Below are positions 1 to 6,819 of a stretch of 7,802 nt of DNA, piece by piece. A program made the translations under genes and the position numbers. Below the pieces are notes generated by a model that saw only the letters and a list, made by a program, of their open reading frames with translations, was not told the origin of the DNA and did not search any database. This DNA is from Gemmatimonadota bacterium (GTDB lineage Bacteria; Gemmatimonadota; Gemmatimonadetes; Longimicrobiales; Gaopeijiaceae): positions 1 through 7,802 of the forward strand of contig WGEM01000234.1 in the NCBI GenBank assembly GCA_015492755.1, read 5' to 3'. Each line of letters begins with the position of its first letter. Within the stretch, counting starts at the first letter, position 1.

Positions 1-12
1 GGGCGGTCGCAG

Positions 13-1335
13 GTGAGCGAAGCGGGGGCGGGACCCGGCCTTCGCCGGGAGATGGGCGTGACCCATGCCACCGCGCTGGTGGTGGGCACCATCATCGGGG
101 CATCCATCTTCGTGCAGCCTTCCGAGATCACCGGTCGGGTGCCCGATCCGGCGGCCATCTACGCGGTGTGGGCGGTCTGCGGTGTGCTCACCCTCTTCGG
201 GGCACTGGTGTCGGCGGAGCTGGCCTCGGCCTTCCCGCGCTCCGGCGGGGTCTATGTGTACCTCCGGGAAGCGTATTCGCCCCTGCTGGGCTTTCTCTGG
301 GGGTGGGCGATGTTCTGGACGATGCACTCGGGCATCGTGGCGGCCATCGCGGTGGTGGCGGCGCGCTACCTGGGGGTGTTCGTGCCGCTGGACGAGACGG
401 GGCTGCTGGGTGTGGCGGTGGGGATCATCTGGGTCCTCACGGCGGTGAATGTGCTGGGCGTGCGGCACGGGAGCCGGCTGCAGACCGCGTTCACCTTGGG
501 GAAGGTGCTGGCCGTCGCGGCCATCGTCGTGCTGGCCTTCGCCTTCGGCGGCGGTGCCCACGCAACCGCTCTGGCGGCGCCCCCTCCGGAGACCCGTTTC
601 GGCACCGGAGACTTTGCGCTGGCGATGGTGGCGGGTCTCTTCGCCTTCGGGGGCTGGCACATGGTTACGTACAACGCCGAGGAGACGCGGGACCCGGAGC
701 GTACCATCCCCCGGGCGCTGGTGGTGGGGACCCTCGTCGTCACCGCCAGCTACATCCTCCTGAACGCCGCGTACCTCTACCTCCTGCCTCTGGACCGGGT
801 GGCGTCGTCGCACCGCATCGCCGCCGACGCGGCTGACGCCGTGTTCGGTCGGGGTGGGGAAGCCTTCATGTCGGGGCTGGTGGTCTTCTCCACCGTGGGT
901 GCCTTGACGGGCATCATCCTCGCCGGACCCCGGGTGTACTTCGCCATGGCGCGGGATCGGCTCCTCTTCCGCTCCCTGGCCGCGGTGCACCCGCGCTACG
1001 GCACGCCACACCGGGCCCTCCTCCTCCAGGCGGGATGGTCCAGCGTGCTGGTGCTCACCGACACCTACCGTGTGCTCTTCACCCGGGTCATCTACACCGA
1101 GTGGATCTTCTTTGCGCTCATGGCCTTGGGGTTGGTGCGACTGCGGCGGGCCGGGATGCGCGCGCCCTACCGCGTGTGGGGCGGACCGCTCATTCCGGGT
1201 GTGTTCGCGGCGGCGGCGCTGGCCATCGTGGCCAACCAGGTGGCGCGCGAACCGGCGGAAAGCCTCACCGGGCTGGGGCTGGTGGCGCTGGGCGTGCCCG
1301 TCTACCTGATCTGGGCTCGGAGCCTGTCCGAGTAA
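13..1335 (+). CDS. APC-superfamily amino acid permease (LAT-like)
   Basis: This is an inner-membrane secondary transporter of 440 residues, expected to carry amino acids or related amines. It is hydrophobic throughout and fits about 12 membrane helices, the normal length for the family. The helix-1 substrate-backbone motif is visible at residues 25-33 (GTIIGASIF), and the loop motif after helix 6, EETRDPERTIPRA, lies at residues 223-235. That motif resembles the LAT/YkfD-type branch more than the CAT-type permease further along the window. The chosen start is GTG at 13; only 12 bases lie upstream and the frame is open to the window edge, so the true start could be outside. An ATG at 52 is possible, but its GGGAG sits directly against the start codon. 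The gene ends in TAA. The TPR-sulfotransferase gene follows 111 bp later on the same strand. The family call is firm; the substrate is unknown. Confidence 0.9.
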   Translation: MSEAGAGPGLRREMGVTHATALVVGTIIGASIFVQPSEITGRVPDPAAIYAVWAVCGVLTLFGALVSAELASAFPRSGGVYVYLREAYSPLLGFLWGWAMFWTMHSGIVAAIAVVAARYLGVFVPLDETGLLGVAVGIIWVLTAVNVLGVRHGSRLQTAFTLGKVLAVAAIVVLAFAFGGGAHATALAAPPPETRFGTGDFALAMVAGLFAFGGWHMVTYNAEETRDPERTIPRALVVGTLVVTASYILLNAAYLYLLPLDRVASSHRIAADAADAVFGRGGEAFMSGLVVFSTVGALTGIILAGPRVYFAMARDRLLFRSLAAVHPRYGTPHRALLLQAGWSSVLVLTDTYRVLFTRVIYTEWIFFALMALGLVRLRRAGMRAPYRVWGGPLIPGVFAAAALAIVANQVAREPAESLTGLGLVALGVPVYLIWARSLSE

Positions 1336-1397
1336 GAGAGCGGGCCGCGTTGGCCTCTTCGCCATCCGCACCTCAACCCGGCGCCGCCCGCGGACGA

Positions 1398-1414
1398 CAC
1401 TCCCGGGGGGAGTG
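1398..1414 (+). terminator. Perfect hairpin between the permease and the sulfotransferase gene
   Basis: CACTCCC (1398-1404) and GGGAGTG (1408-1414) form a perfect 7-bp stem around a GGG loop, 62 bp after the permease stop and 33 bp before the sulfotransferase TTG. No T-run follows on the + strand, so it is not a classic intrinsic terminator. It may be a U-less terminator, an mRNA 3'-end stabiliser or a dyad-symmetric operator. The structure is seen directly; the function is inferred. Confidence 0.35.
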
Positions 1415-1436
1415 AGGCGGTACCCGGACCGGAGTC

Positions 1437-1440
1437 GGAG
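1437..1440 (+). promoter_or_regulatory. Ribosome binding site supporting the TTG start
   Basis: GGAG lies 6 bases before the TTG at 1447, an ideal spacing. It supports this uncommon start codon as the real start of the TPR-sulfotransferase gene. Confidence 0.55.
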
Positions 1441-1446
1441 CGGATC

Positions 1447-3315
1447 TTGGCGGAGAAGCGACGGAAGGCGCGGCAGCGGAGGGGCGCGGCTCGGCGCCCG
1501 AACCTCGGCGGTGCAGGTGGGGTGGATGCCTGGGTGTCCCGCGCCGTGGCGCACGAGCAGGCGGGACGGTGGGAGGAGGCGCTGGCTGCCTACGGCGAGG
1601 CGCTCGCCAGGGCCCCGGGGCGGCACGACGTGCGGAACCGCGTGGGCGTGATCCACGCGCTCCACGGGCGGAGCGCCGAGGCGGAGTCATGGTTTCGCGC
1701 GGTACTGGCGGACGCGCCCGGTGATGTCCAGGCGCTGGGCAACCTGGCGAATCTGATGCGTTCCACCGGGCGTCTCGACGAGGCCATCGCCCTCTGCCTG
1801 CGCTGCATCGAACTCCGTCCCGACTACGCTCCTGCCTACATCAATCTGGGGTCGTCGCTCTTCGACGCCGGCCGCCTGCAGGAGGCGGCGCAGGTGCTGG
1901 GCCGTGCCATCGAGCTGGCCCCGGACGCCTTCGAACCGGTGAACACGCTGGGCGCCATCCTGCAGCGACAGAAACGGCTGCCGGAGGCGGAAGAGGTGCT
2001 CCGCCACGCCTTACGGCTGGATCCGTCCGCAACCGCCGCCTGGGTGAACCTGGGCCTCACCCTCAGCGACCTGGGCCGCGACCTGAACGCCATGGAAGCG
2101 TTCACCCGCGCGCTGGAGATCGACCCCACGTGTGTGGACGCGCTCACCGGCCTGGGCGGTGCGCTCATGACGCTGGGCCGCCTGGACGACGCCGCTCGGT
2201 GCTTCGAGGCCGCGCTCCAGATCGAGCCCGACGAGCCCAGCGCCCTCCACGGGTTGGAGGAGCTGGATCGGCCCGCGCCGGAGGGGACGGCAGAGCGGCT
2301 CCAGCGTCGTCTGGAGCGGTCTCCCACGGCGCCGGGCGAGCGTATGCTCATGCACTTCTGGCTGGCGCGCCACGCCCACCGGGCGGGCGACCCGGACGCC
2401 GCCTTCCGGCACCTCCACGAGGCCCACGCCGCTCGGGCGGAGCATCTGAACCACCGCCCTCGCGCCGACGAGGAGGCTGACGTTCTGGAGGTTTTCCAGG
2501 AGGTGTTCACGCCGGAGTTCTTCCAGGAACGGGCGGGCTGGTCCCTGGACGATGAGCGACCCGTGTTCGTGGTGGGGATGCCCCGCTCCGGCACGAGCCT
2601 CGTGGAGCAGATCCTGGCAAGTCACTCACGCGTCTACGGGGCGGGGGAACTGGACCGTTTGCCTGCGCTGGTGCGCGAAATGTTCCTCCGGCCACCGGTT
2701 CAGGGCGATCTCCGACGCATTCCGGCGATCTCCCGGGACGTCGCGCAGGCCGTCGGAAGGCGCTATCTGGAGTCGCTGGGCGCGATGTCGGGGGGCGCCG
2801 AGCGGGTCGTGGACAAGCTGCCCCACAACTTCCGGAACCTCTGGCTGGTGGCGCTCCTCTTTCCCCGCGCCAGCGTGTTGCACGTGGTGCGCGACCCCCT
2901 GGACACCTGTCTCTCGTGTTACTTCCAGAACTTCGCGCGGGAGCATCCCTACACCGACGATCTCCGGGCGCTGGGCGCGCATTACGTGTTCTACCGCCGA
3001 CTCATGGAACTCTGGCGCGCCGTACTCCCCACCACCGTCCATGACGTGCACTACGAAGCGCTGGTATCGGATCCGGACGAGGGGATCGGACGCCTGCTCG
3101 CCGCTGCAGGGCTGGAGCCGGAAGACGCGTGCTACGCGTTCCACGAGACGGACCGCGCGGTACGCACCGCCAGCGTGACGCAGGTACGGAAGAAGGCCTA
3201 CACCAGCTCCATCGGTCGATGGCGCCGGTACCGCCGCCATCTGGAGCCGCTCATCGAAGTGCTGCACGAGGGCGGCGTGCCGCTCCCGGCGGAGGTCAGC
3301 CCAGCGCCCGTTTGA
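1447..3315 (+). CDS. TPR-repeat sulfotransferase
   Basis: This 622-residue protein should transfer sulfate from PAPS to an acceptor. After a basic N-terminus without a signal peptide come seven gapless 34-residue TPRs at residues 26-263, each ending near a conserved Pro, and a further helical stretch to about 345. The sulfotransferase domain spans about 370-600. Its 5'-phosphosulfate loop is GMPRSGTS at residues 377-384, and the 3'-phosphate motif VVRDPLDTCLSCY starts at residue 480. Glu401 (GAGELDRLP) sits where tyrosylprotein sulfotransferases have their catalytic Glu. This matches the bacterial TPR plus Sulfotransfer_3 (PF13469) architecture. The TPRs suggest a protein or peptide acceptor or partner, but this is inference, and glycan or metabolite acceptors are possible. 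The protein is probably cytoplasmic. The start is TTG with GGAG 6 bases upstream. No PAPS synthesis gene is present here. The 3' end overlaps the convergent permease gene by 20 bp. Confidence 0.9.
   Translation: MAEKRRKARQRRGAARRPNLGGAGGVDAWVSRAVAHEQAGRWEEALAAYGEALARAPGRHDVRNRVGVIHALHGRSAEAESWFRAVLADAPGDVQALGNLANLMRSTGRLDEAIALCLRCIELRPDYAPAYINLGSSLFDAGRLQEAAQVLGRAIELAPDAFEPVNTLGAILQRQKRLPEAEEVLRHALRLDPSATAAWVNLGLTLSDLGRDLNAMEAFTRALEIDPTCVDALTGLGGALMTLGRLDDAARCFEAALQIEPDEPSALHGLEELDRPAPEGTAERLQRRLERSPTAPGERMLMHFWLARHAHRAGDPDAAFRHLHEAHAARAEHLNHRPRADEEADVLEVFQEVFTPEFFQERAGWSLDDERPVFVVGMPRSGTSLVEQILASHSRVYGAGELDRLPALVREMFLRPPVQGDLRRIPAISRDVAQAVGRRYLESLGAMSGGAERVVDKLPHNFRNLWLVALLFPRASVLHVVRDPLDTCLSCYFQNFAREHPYTDDLRALGAHYVFYRRLMELWRAVLPTTVHDVHYEALVSDPDEGIGRLLAAAGLEPEDACYAFHETDRAVRTASVTQVRKKAYTSSIGRWRRYRRHLEPLIEVLHEGGVPLPAEVSPAPV
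1522..2235 (+). repeat. Seven tandem 34-residue TPR units within the sulfotransferase gene
   Basis: Units cover residues 26-59, 60-93, 94-127, 128-161, 162-195, 196-229 and 230-263, with no gap or insertion between them. The middle units carry the W/Y-x-N-L-G pattern, a Gly followed by Arg or Lys at the first turn (AGR, TGR, LGR), and Ala at the second helix, ending in AP, DP or EP. They are diverged in sequence, so this is an old solenoid and not a recent DNA repeat. Confidence 0.85.
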
Positions 3316-5584
3316 GCCACGAGCGGACGTGACCTTCGTAGCGCTTCACCACCAGCACGTCCGCCGGTGAGTAGCGCGCCACCTTTTCGGGGATCTCCCC
3401 GAAGATGAGCTGACTCCAGAAGGGCTCCCGCGCCGCGCCGAGGACCACCAGATCGTAGTCGCGGCTCTCCTTCGCGATCCCGCCGGCGATGGATTTCGCC
3501 TCGATGACCTTGTGCTCCACCGGCACCTCCACCTCCAGACGCTCCAGCGTCTTGGCGATCCAGCGTTCCGCCTCTCTCCGCTCCTCGGCGGTGGCGTCGG
3601 GGCTCACCACGTAGCACGCCGTCACCGACATGCCGAAGGCCGGGGCCAGCGCGTTGAGCCACTCCGCCGCGAGGCGCGCGTGGGGGCCACCGGCGGTGGG
3701 GAAGAGGCACCGACGGGGCGGTTCCTTGCGGGTGGACTTGAGGACCGCCACGTCACACGGCGCGTGGCGGAGCACCTGGTCGGTGACCTCGCCGAAGATG
3801 CGGTCGCGCGTGTTGGTGTAACCCTTCCACCCCATCACCAGCACATCCGCCCCGTAGCGGCGGGCGCCGGCCAGGATGCCGTCGGAGGCGTGGTGCGCCA
3901 CCACCAGGTCCGTATCCACCTTCATGCGGTGGGCGCCGGCGTAGTCGCGGGCGGCCTTCAGGATGGCCTCGCGGTGGTGCGCGAAGCGGAGTCCTTCATG
4001 GATGGGGAGCTGCCGGGGGACCTCCACCACGCTGAACGCCACCAGCGACCGCCGGCGCGCCTGCGCGATGGCATGCGCGTATTCCAGCAGGATACCCGCG
4101 GTATCGGGGTTGTGGATGGGTACGATGACCGTGTTCTCGCTGGGGACGGTGGGGCGCGGTGGGGCCTCCAACACCTGAGGTTTCACCGCAGCGGCCCGTT
4201 TCTCGAAGTAGGCGTAATAGAGGAGGAGCCCCGCCACGATCCAGCCGATGGTGACGTACCACGCCACCGGCTGGAAGGTGAACTGGTAGAGCGCCAGCGC
4301 CACGTTCAGCACGATCCCCAGGATCGGCACCACCGGGTAGAAGGGGACCCGGTACCGGCGGGGGATCTCCGGAGCCTTCCGGCGCAGCACGATCACCGAG
4401 AGGTTCACCATGGCGAAGGTGAGGAGGAAGATGAGACTTGCCGCCGAGCCCACCGCCTCGATGGGGAGCGTGAGCGCCATGGCCAGCAGAATCACCCCGG
4501 TCACGAAGATGGCGACGTGGGGGGTCCGCCGTTCGGGATGAATCCGCGCCACCGGCTCCGGTAGCCACCGGTCCCGCGCCATGGAGAACGCCACGCGGGA
4601 CGACGCCATGATGGTTGCGTTGAGCGCCGACATGGTGGACAGCAGCCCTCCGAACACGATTACCGCCACGCCGAAGGCCGGCATGAATCCCTCCGCGGCG
4701 CGCACGATGGCCGTCTCGCCGTACTCGCCCAGGAACCGCCAGCTGGGTGTACCGTCCTCCGGGCGCACCGCCGCCAGCGAAACGAAGAGGATGAGGAGGT
4801 ACATCACCACCGTGATGGCCAGCGCGATGAAGGTGGCTCGGGGGATGTTGCGCTCAGGCTCGCGGATCTCCTCGGCGACGGTGGCGATGAGGTCGTAGCC
4901 TTCGAAGGCGATGAAGGTGAGCCCCATGGCCACGATGACGCCGCTCATTCCCTTGGGGAAGAAGGGGTTGAAGGATGAGGCCACCTCCTCCGGGGTACCC
5001 AGCGCCTTGAAGCCGTAGGCGATGAAGATGAGGAGGACCACGATCTTCGAGACGGTGAGGACGTTCTCCGCCTTTCCCGTCACTTCGGCGCCTCGAGCGT
5101 TGAGCCGGATGAAGCCCGCACCCACCACCAGCGTCACCACGAGCCCCGCCAGGTGCTCACCCGTGAGGCCGAACACCTGCTCGGTGATCCCGGGGACGTA
5201 CTTCAGGAAGAACTCCCAGAAGTAGCCGGCAAATCCCAGCGCGTAGAGGGAGCAGGCCACGGTATAGGCAAACCACAGGAGCCACCCTGCGGTGAAGCCC
5301 ACCGCACCGGGGAAGGCGCGCCGCACGAAGGCGTATCCGCCGCCGGCCTCGGGAATCGCCGCCGCCAGCTCCGCATAGGCGAAGGCGGTGAGGAGCGTCA
5401 CCACCCCGTTCAGCGCGAACGCCAGGATGGACGCCGGTCCCGACTCGCCCGCGGCGATTCCGGTGAGCACGAAGATCCCGGCGCCGATCATGGCGCCCAC
5501 GCCGATCATGGTGGCGTCGAACAGCCCCAGGTCCCGTGCGAAGGTGGGCTGGCCGCCCTCCCGTGTGTTCGATGGAGAAGTCAC
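3296..5584 (-). CDS. APC amino acid permease fused to two universal-stress-protein domains
   Basis: From the GTG at 5584 this is a 762-residue protein. Residues 15-460 form a CAT-type APC transporter with about 12 helices; helix 1 carries GVGAMIGAGIF (28-38), and the intracellular motif EEIREPERNIPRA is at 238-250. A linker leads to USP domain 1 (about 485-617), whose nucleotide-loop pattern G585-x2-G588-x9-G598 is intact although the usual following Ser/Thr is Glu. USP domain 2 (about 625-748) has G716 and G729, but Arg719 replaces the second Gly. Tandem cytoplasmic USP domains on APC permeases are known in bacteria and archaea and are thought to gate or regulate transport by nucleotide binding. 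The frame is open 49 codons further to an ATG at 5731, but that stretch is Pro/Arg-rich, lacks homology-like features and would overlap the divergent amidohydrolase, so GTG 5584 is preferred, though no clear Shine-Dalgarno precedes it. The 3' end overlaps the sulfotransferase gene by 20 bp. Confidence 0.9.
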   Translation of the reverse strand: MTSPSNTREGGQPTFARDLGLFDATMIGVGAMIGAGIFVLTGIAAGESGPASILAFALNGVVTLLTAFAYAELAAAIPEAGGGYAFVRRAFPGAVGFTAGWLLWFAYTVACSLYALGFAGYFWEFFLKYVPGITEQVFGLTGEHLAGLVVTLVVGAGFIRLNARGAEVTGKAENVLTVSKIVVLLIFIAYGFKALGTPEEVASSFNPFFPKGMSGVIVAMGLTFIAFEGYDLIATVAEEIREPERNIPRATFIALAITVVMYLLILFVSLAAVRPEDGTPSWRFLGEYGETAIVRAAEGFMPAFGVAVIVFGGLLSTMSALNATIMASSRVAFSMARDRWLPEPVARIHPERRTPHVAIFVTGVILLAMALTLPIEAVGSAASLIFLLTFAMVNLSVIVLRRKAPEIPRRYRVPFYPVVPILGIVLNVALALYQFTFQPVAWYVTIGWIVAGLLLYYAYFEKRAAAVKPQVLEAPPRPTVPSENTVIVPIHNPDTAGILLEYAHAIAQARRRSLVAFSVVEVPRQLPIHEGLRFAHHREAILKAARDYAGAHRMKVDTDLVVAHHASDGILAGARRYGADVLVMGWKGYTNTRDRIFGEVTDQVLRHAPCDVAVLKSTRKEPPRRCLFPTAGGPHARLAAEWLNALAPAFGMSVTACYVVSPDATAEERREAERWIAKTLERLEVEVPVEHKVIEAKSIAGGIAKESRDYDLVVLGAAREPFWSQLIFGEIPEKVARYSPADVLVVKRYEGHVRSWLKRALG

Positions 5585-5590
5585 GGGGGC

Positions 5591-5604
5591 GCACGATGGC
5601 GTGC
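5591..5604. promoter_or_regulatory. Short dyad next to the permease start
   Basis: GCACG-ATGG-CGTGC forms a 5-bp dyad with a 4-base spacer, ending 6 bases upstream of the permease GTG. It could hold the translation start in a hairpin or be an operator half-site pair. Short GC dyads are common by chance in such DNA. Confidence 0.2.
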
Positions 5605-5617
5605 CCGGGCTTCGGGT

Positions 5618-5633
5618 GCAACCTCCGGGTTGC
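5618..5633. promoter_or_regulatory. Hairpin GCAACC-TCCG-GGTTGC in the permease leader
   Basis: A perfect 6-bp stem with a 4-base loop lies 33 bp upstream of the permease GTG. On the - strand the hairpin contains GGAGGT (5621-5626), a strong Shine-Dalgarno-like sequence, but no ATG, GTG or TTG in the permease frame follows it at usable distance. It may be a leader hairpin; its function is not known. Confidence 0.3.
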
Positions 5634-5651
5634 GGATGCGCGTGGCGTGGT

Positions 5652-5661
5652 GCCAATTGGC
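5652..5661. promoter_or_regulatory. Perfect palindrome GCCAATTGGC in the divergent intergenic region
   Basis: A 10-bp perfect palindrome lies within an imperfect larger dyad (GGTGCCAATTGGCGCACC, 5649-5666). It is the most AT-rich spot in the divergent region between the permease and the amidohydrolase, and sits about 50 bp from the amidohydrolase ATG. It is a candidate repressor site acting on one or both genes. No convincing -35/-10 pair could be assigned. Confidence 0.3.
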
Positions 5662-5697
5662 GCACCCTGGATGCGCGAGAGGATCCACCCGTAAGGC

Positions 5698-5701
5698 GGA
5701 G
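5698..5701 (+). promoter_or_regulatory. Ribosome binding site of the amidohydrolase
   Basis: GGAG, part of the purine-rich AAGGCGGAG at 5693-5701, ends 10 bases before the ATG at 5712. It supports this internal ATG over upstream in-frame starts. Confidence 0.5.
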
Positions 5702-5711
5702 TGTCGGGCCG

Positions 5712-6707
5712 ATGTACGTCGACTTCCACAACCACTATTTCCCTCCCGAGTACCTGGACGAGATCCGCAAGGGGCCCAGCGCCTTCCGCATCACCGTCGA
5801 CGAGGCCGGCAACCCGGTGCTCCATTCGCCGGGCGACTACAACGTGGTGGTGCCGGGGCACCGGGACCTGGACGTGCGGGAGGAGGTCCTCGACGCCGCC
5901 GATGTGCGGATGCAGGTCCTCACCTTCACCGCGCCGGGCACGAGCATCGAGGAACCGGCGCGCGCGGCGGAGCTGGCCCGGGTGGTGAACGACGCGCTGG
6001 CGACTGCGGTGCAGGCGCGTCCCTCCCGCTTCGCGGCGCTGGCCCACCTGCCCATGAACGCGCCGGAGGCGGCGGCCCGGGAGGTGGAGCGTGCCCTGGG
6101 ACCGCTGGGGCTACCGGGGGTCATGCTCTTCTCCAACGCCGGCGGCGTGCCACTCTACGACCAGCGCTTCCGGCCGGTGTTCGAGCGCCTGAACGAGGCG
6201 GGCGCCGTGGTCTACATCCATCCCACGTACCCTGTGGGGGTGGAGGTCATGGAGCGGTTCATGCTCATGCCCATGGTGGGTTTTCTCATGGATACGACGC
6301 TGGCGGCGGCGGGACTCGTGTACTCGGGTGCGGTGGAGCGCTACCCGCGGATCCGGTGGGTACTGGCCCACCTGGGCGGCGCGGTTCCGTACATGGCAGA
6401 ACGCTTCGATCGCGGGTACGATGCGTACTCTGAGTGTCGCGGATCTTGTTCGACGCGTCCCAGCGAGCTCCTCCGCACGTTCTACTACGATACGGTGAAC
6501 TTCGACCCCGCCTGCCTCCGTCTGGCCATCGAGTTCGCCGGCGCGGAGCGCATCCTGGCGGGGTCCGACTACCCGCACATGATCGGGAGCCTGGAGAAGA
6601 TGAAGTCCTCCATCGAGGGGCTGGACCTCACCCCGGAGGAGAAGGCGGGGATCCGGGGCGGGAACGCCGCCCGGCTCCTGGGTCTGGGTGGCGCCGCCGC
6701 ACGTTGA
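5712..6707 (+). CDS. Metal-dependent amidohydrolase, ACMSD / amidohydrolase-2 family
   Basis: This 331-residue TIM-barrel enzyme belongs to the amidohydrolase-2 family (PF04909), which contains aminocarboxymuconate-semialdehyde decarboxylase (ACMSD), gamma-resorcylate and 5-carboxyvanillate decarboxylases, and some hydrolases. The complete metal-ligand set is visible: His6 and His8 (DFHNH), His170 (VYIHP), His220 (AHLGG) and Asp286 (GSDYPH). Arg56 lies where ACMSD has its substrate-binding Arg, and the TRPSELLRTFYYDT segment resembles the RPPSE-type segment of ACMSD. Length is typical and no signal peptide is seen, so it should be cytoplasmic. The ATG at 5712 starts directly at the first strand with its HxH and has a GGAG upstream. 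The frame stays open upstream only because of base composition. It is divergent from the permease-USP gene, which might import a substrate, but no aromatic or kynurenine pathway gene is nearby. Decarboxylase versus hydrolase activity is unresolved. Confidence 0.9.
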   Translation: MYVDFHNHYFPPEYLDEIRKGPSAFRITVDEAGNPVLHSPGDYNVVVPGHRDLDVREEVLDAADVRMQVLTFTAPGTSIEEPARAAELARVVNDALATAVQARPSRFAALAHLPMNAPEAAAREVERALGPLGLPGVMLFSNAGGVPLYDQRFRPVFERLNEAGAVVYIHPTYPVGVEVMERFMLMPMVGFLMDTTLAAAGLVYSGAVERYPRIRWVLAHLGGAVPYMAERFDRGYDAYSECRGSCSTRPSELLRTFYYDTVNFDPACLRLAIEFAGAERILAGSDYPHMIGSLEKMKSSIEGLDLTPEEKAGIRGGNAARLLGLGGAAAR

Positions 6708-6756
6708 CGCCACATGGACGGCCACCCGGGAGCTTCAAGCTTGACGCAGAGGGGGC

Positions 6757-6810
6757 CGCCGGCTATCTCATCGCCACCCCCGACGCAGCGCCGCCCGCCC
6801 CCAGCCGGCG
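6757..6810 (+). repeat. 8-bp inverted repeat upstream of the zinc-ribbon gene
   Basis: CGCCGGCT (6757-6764) and AGCCGGCG (6803-6810) are perfect inverted copies separated by 38 bases, ending 9 bases before the ATG at 6820. They could pair in the mRNA leader, or serve as a terminator for the amidohydrolase transcript, though no T-run follows. A GC-rich match of this size may be chance. Confidence 0.25.
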
Positions 6811-6819
6811 AATGCAGGC

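Noticed and set aside
1836..2625. Long - strand open frames opposite the TPR region
   Set aside because: Ser/Arg/Ala-rich shadows of a clear TPR-sulfotransferase frame, with no ribosome site or motif.
3512..4564. 350-residue open frame antisense to the permease-USP gene
   Set aside because: His/Arg/Gly-rich with no domain pattern; it is a high-GC shadow of the real gene on the other strand.
5388..5711. Upstream extension of the amidohydrolase frame by 108 codons
   Set aside because: The extension is antisense to the permease N-terminus, looks compositional, and the HxH strand with a ribosome site begins at 5712.
5585..5731. Longer permease start at the ATG at 5731
   Set aside because: The 49 extra residues are Pro/Arg/Ser-rich with no family-like features, and would overlap the start of the divergent amidohydrolase.
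5153..6433. 426-residue + strand open frame crossing the permease and amidohydrolase genes
   Set aside because: It spans two well-supported genes in a wrong frame, with Gly/Arg/Ala-rich composition and no motifs.
6731..6742. AGCTTCAAGCTT dyad downstream of the amidohydrolase
   Set aside because: The dyad has a single-base centre, cannot form an RNA hairpin, and is too short to call an operator without conservation.
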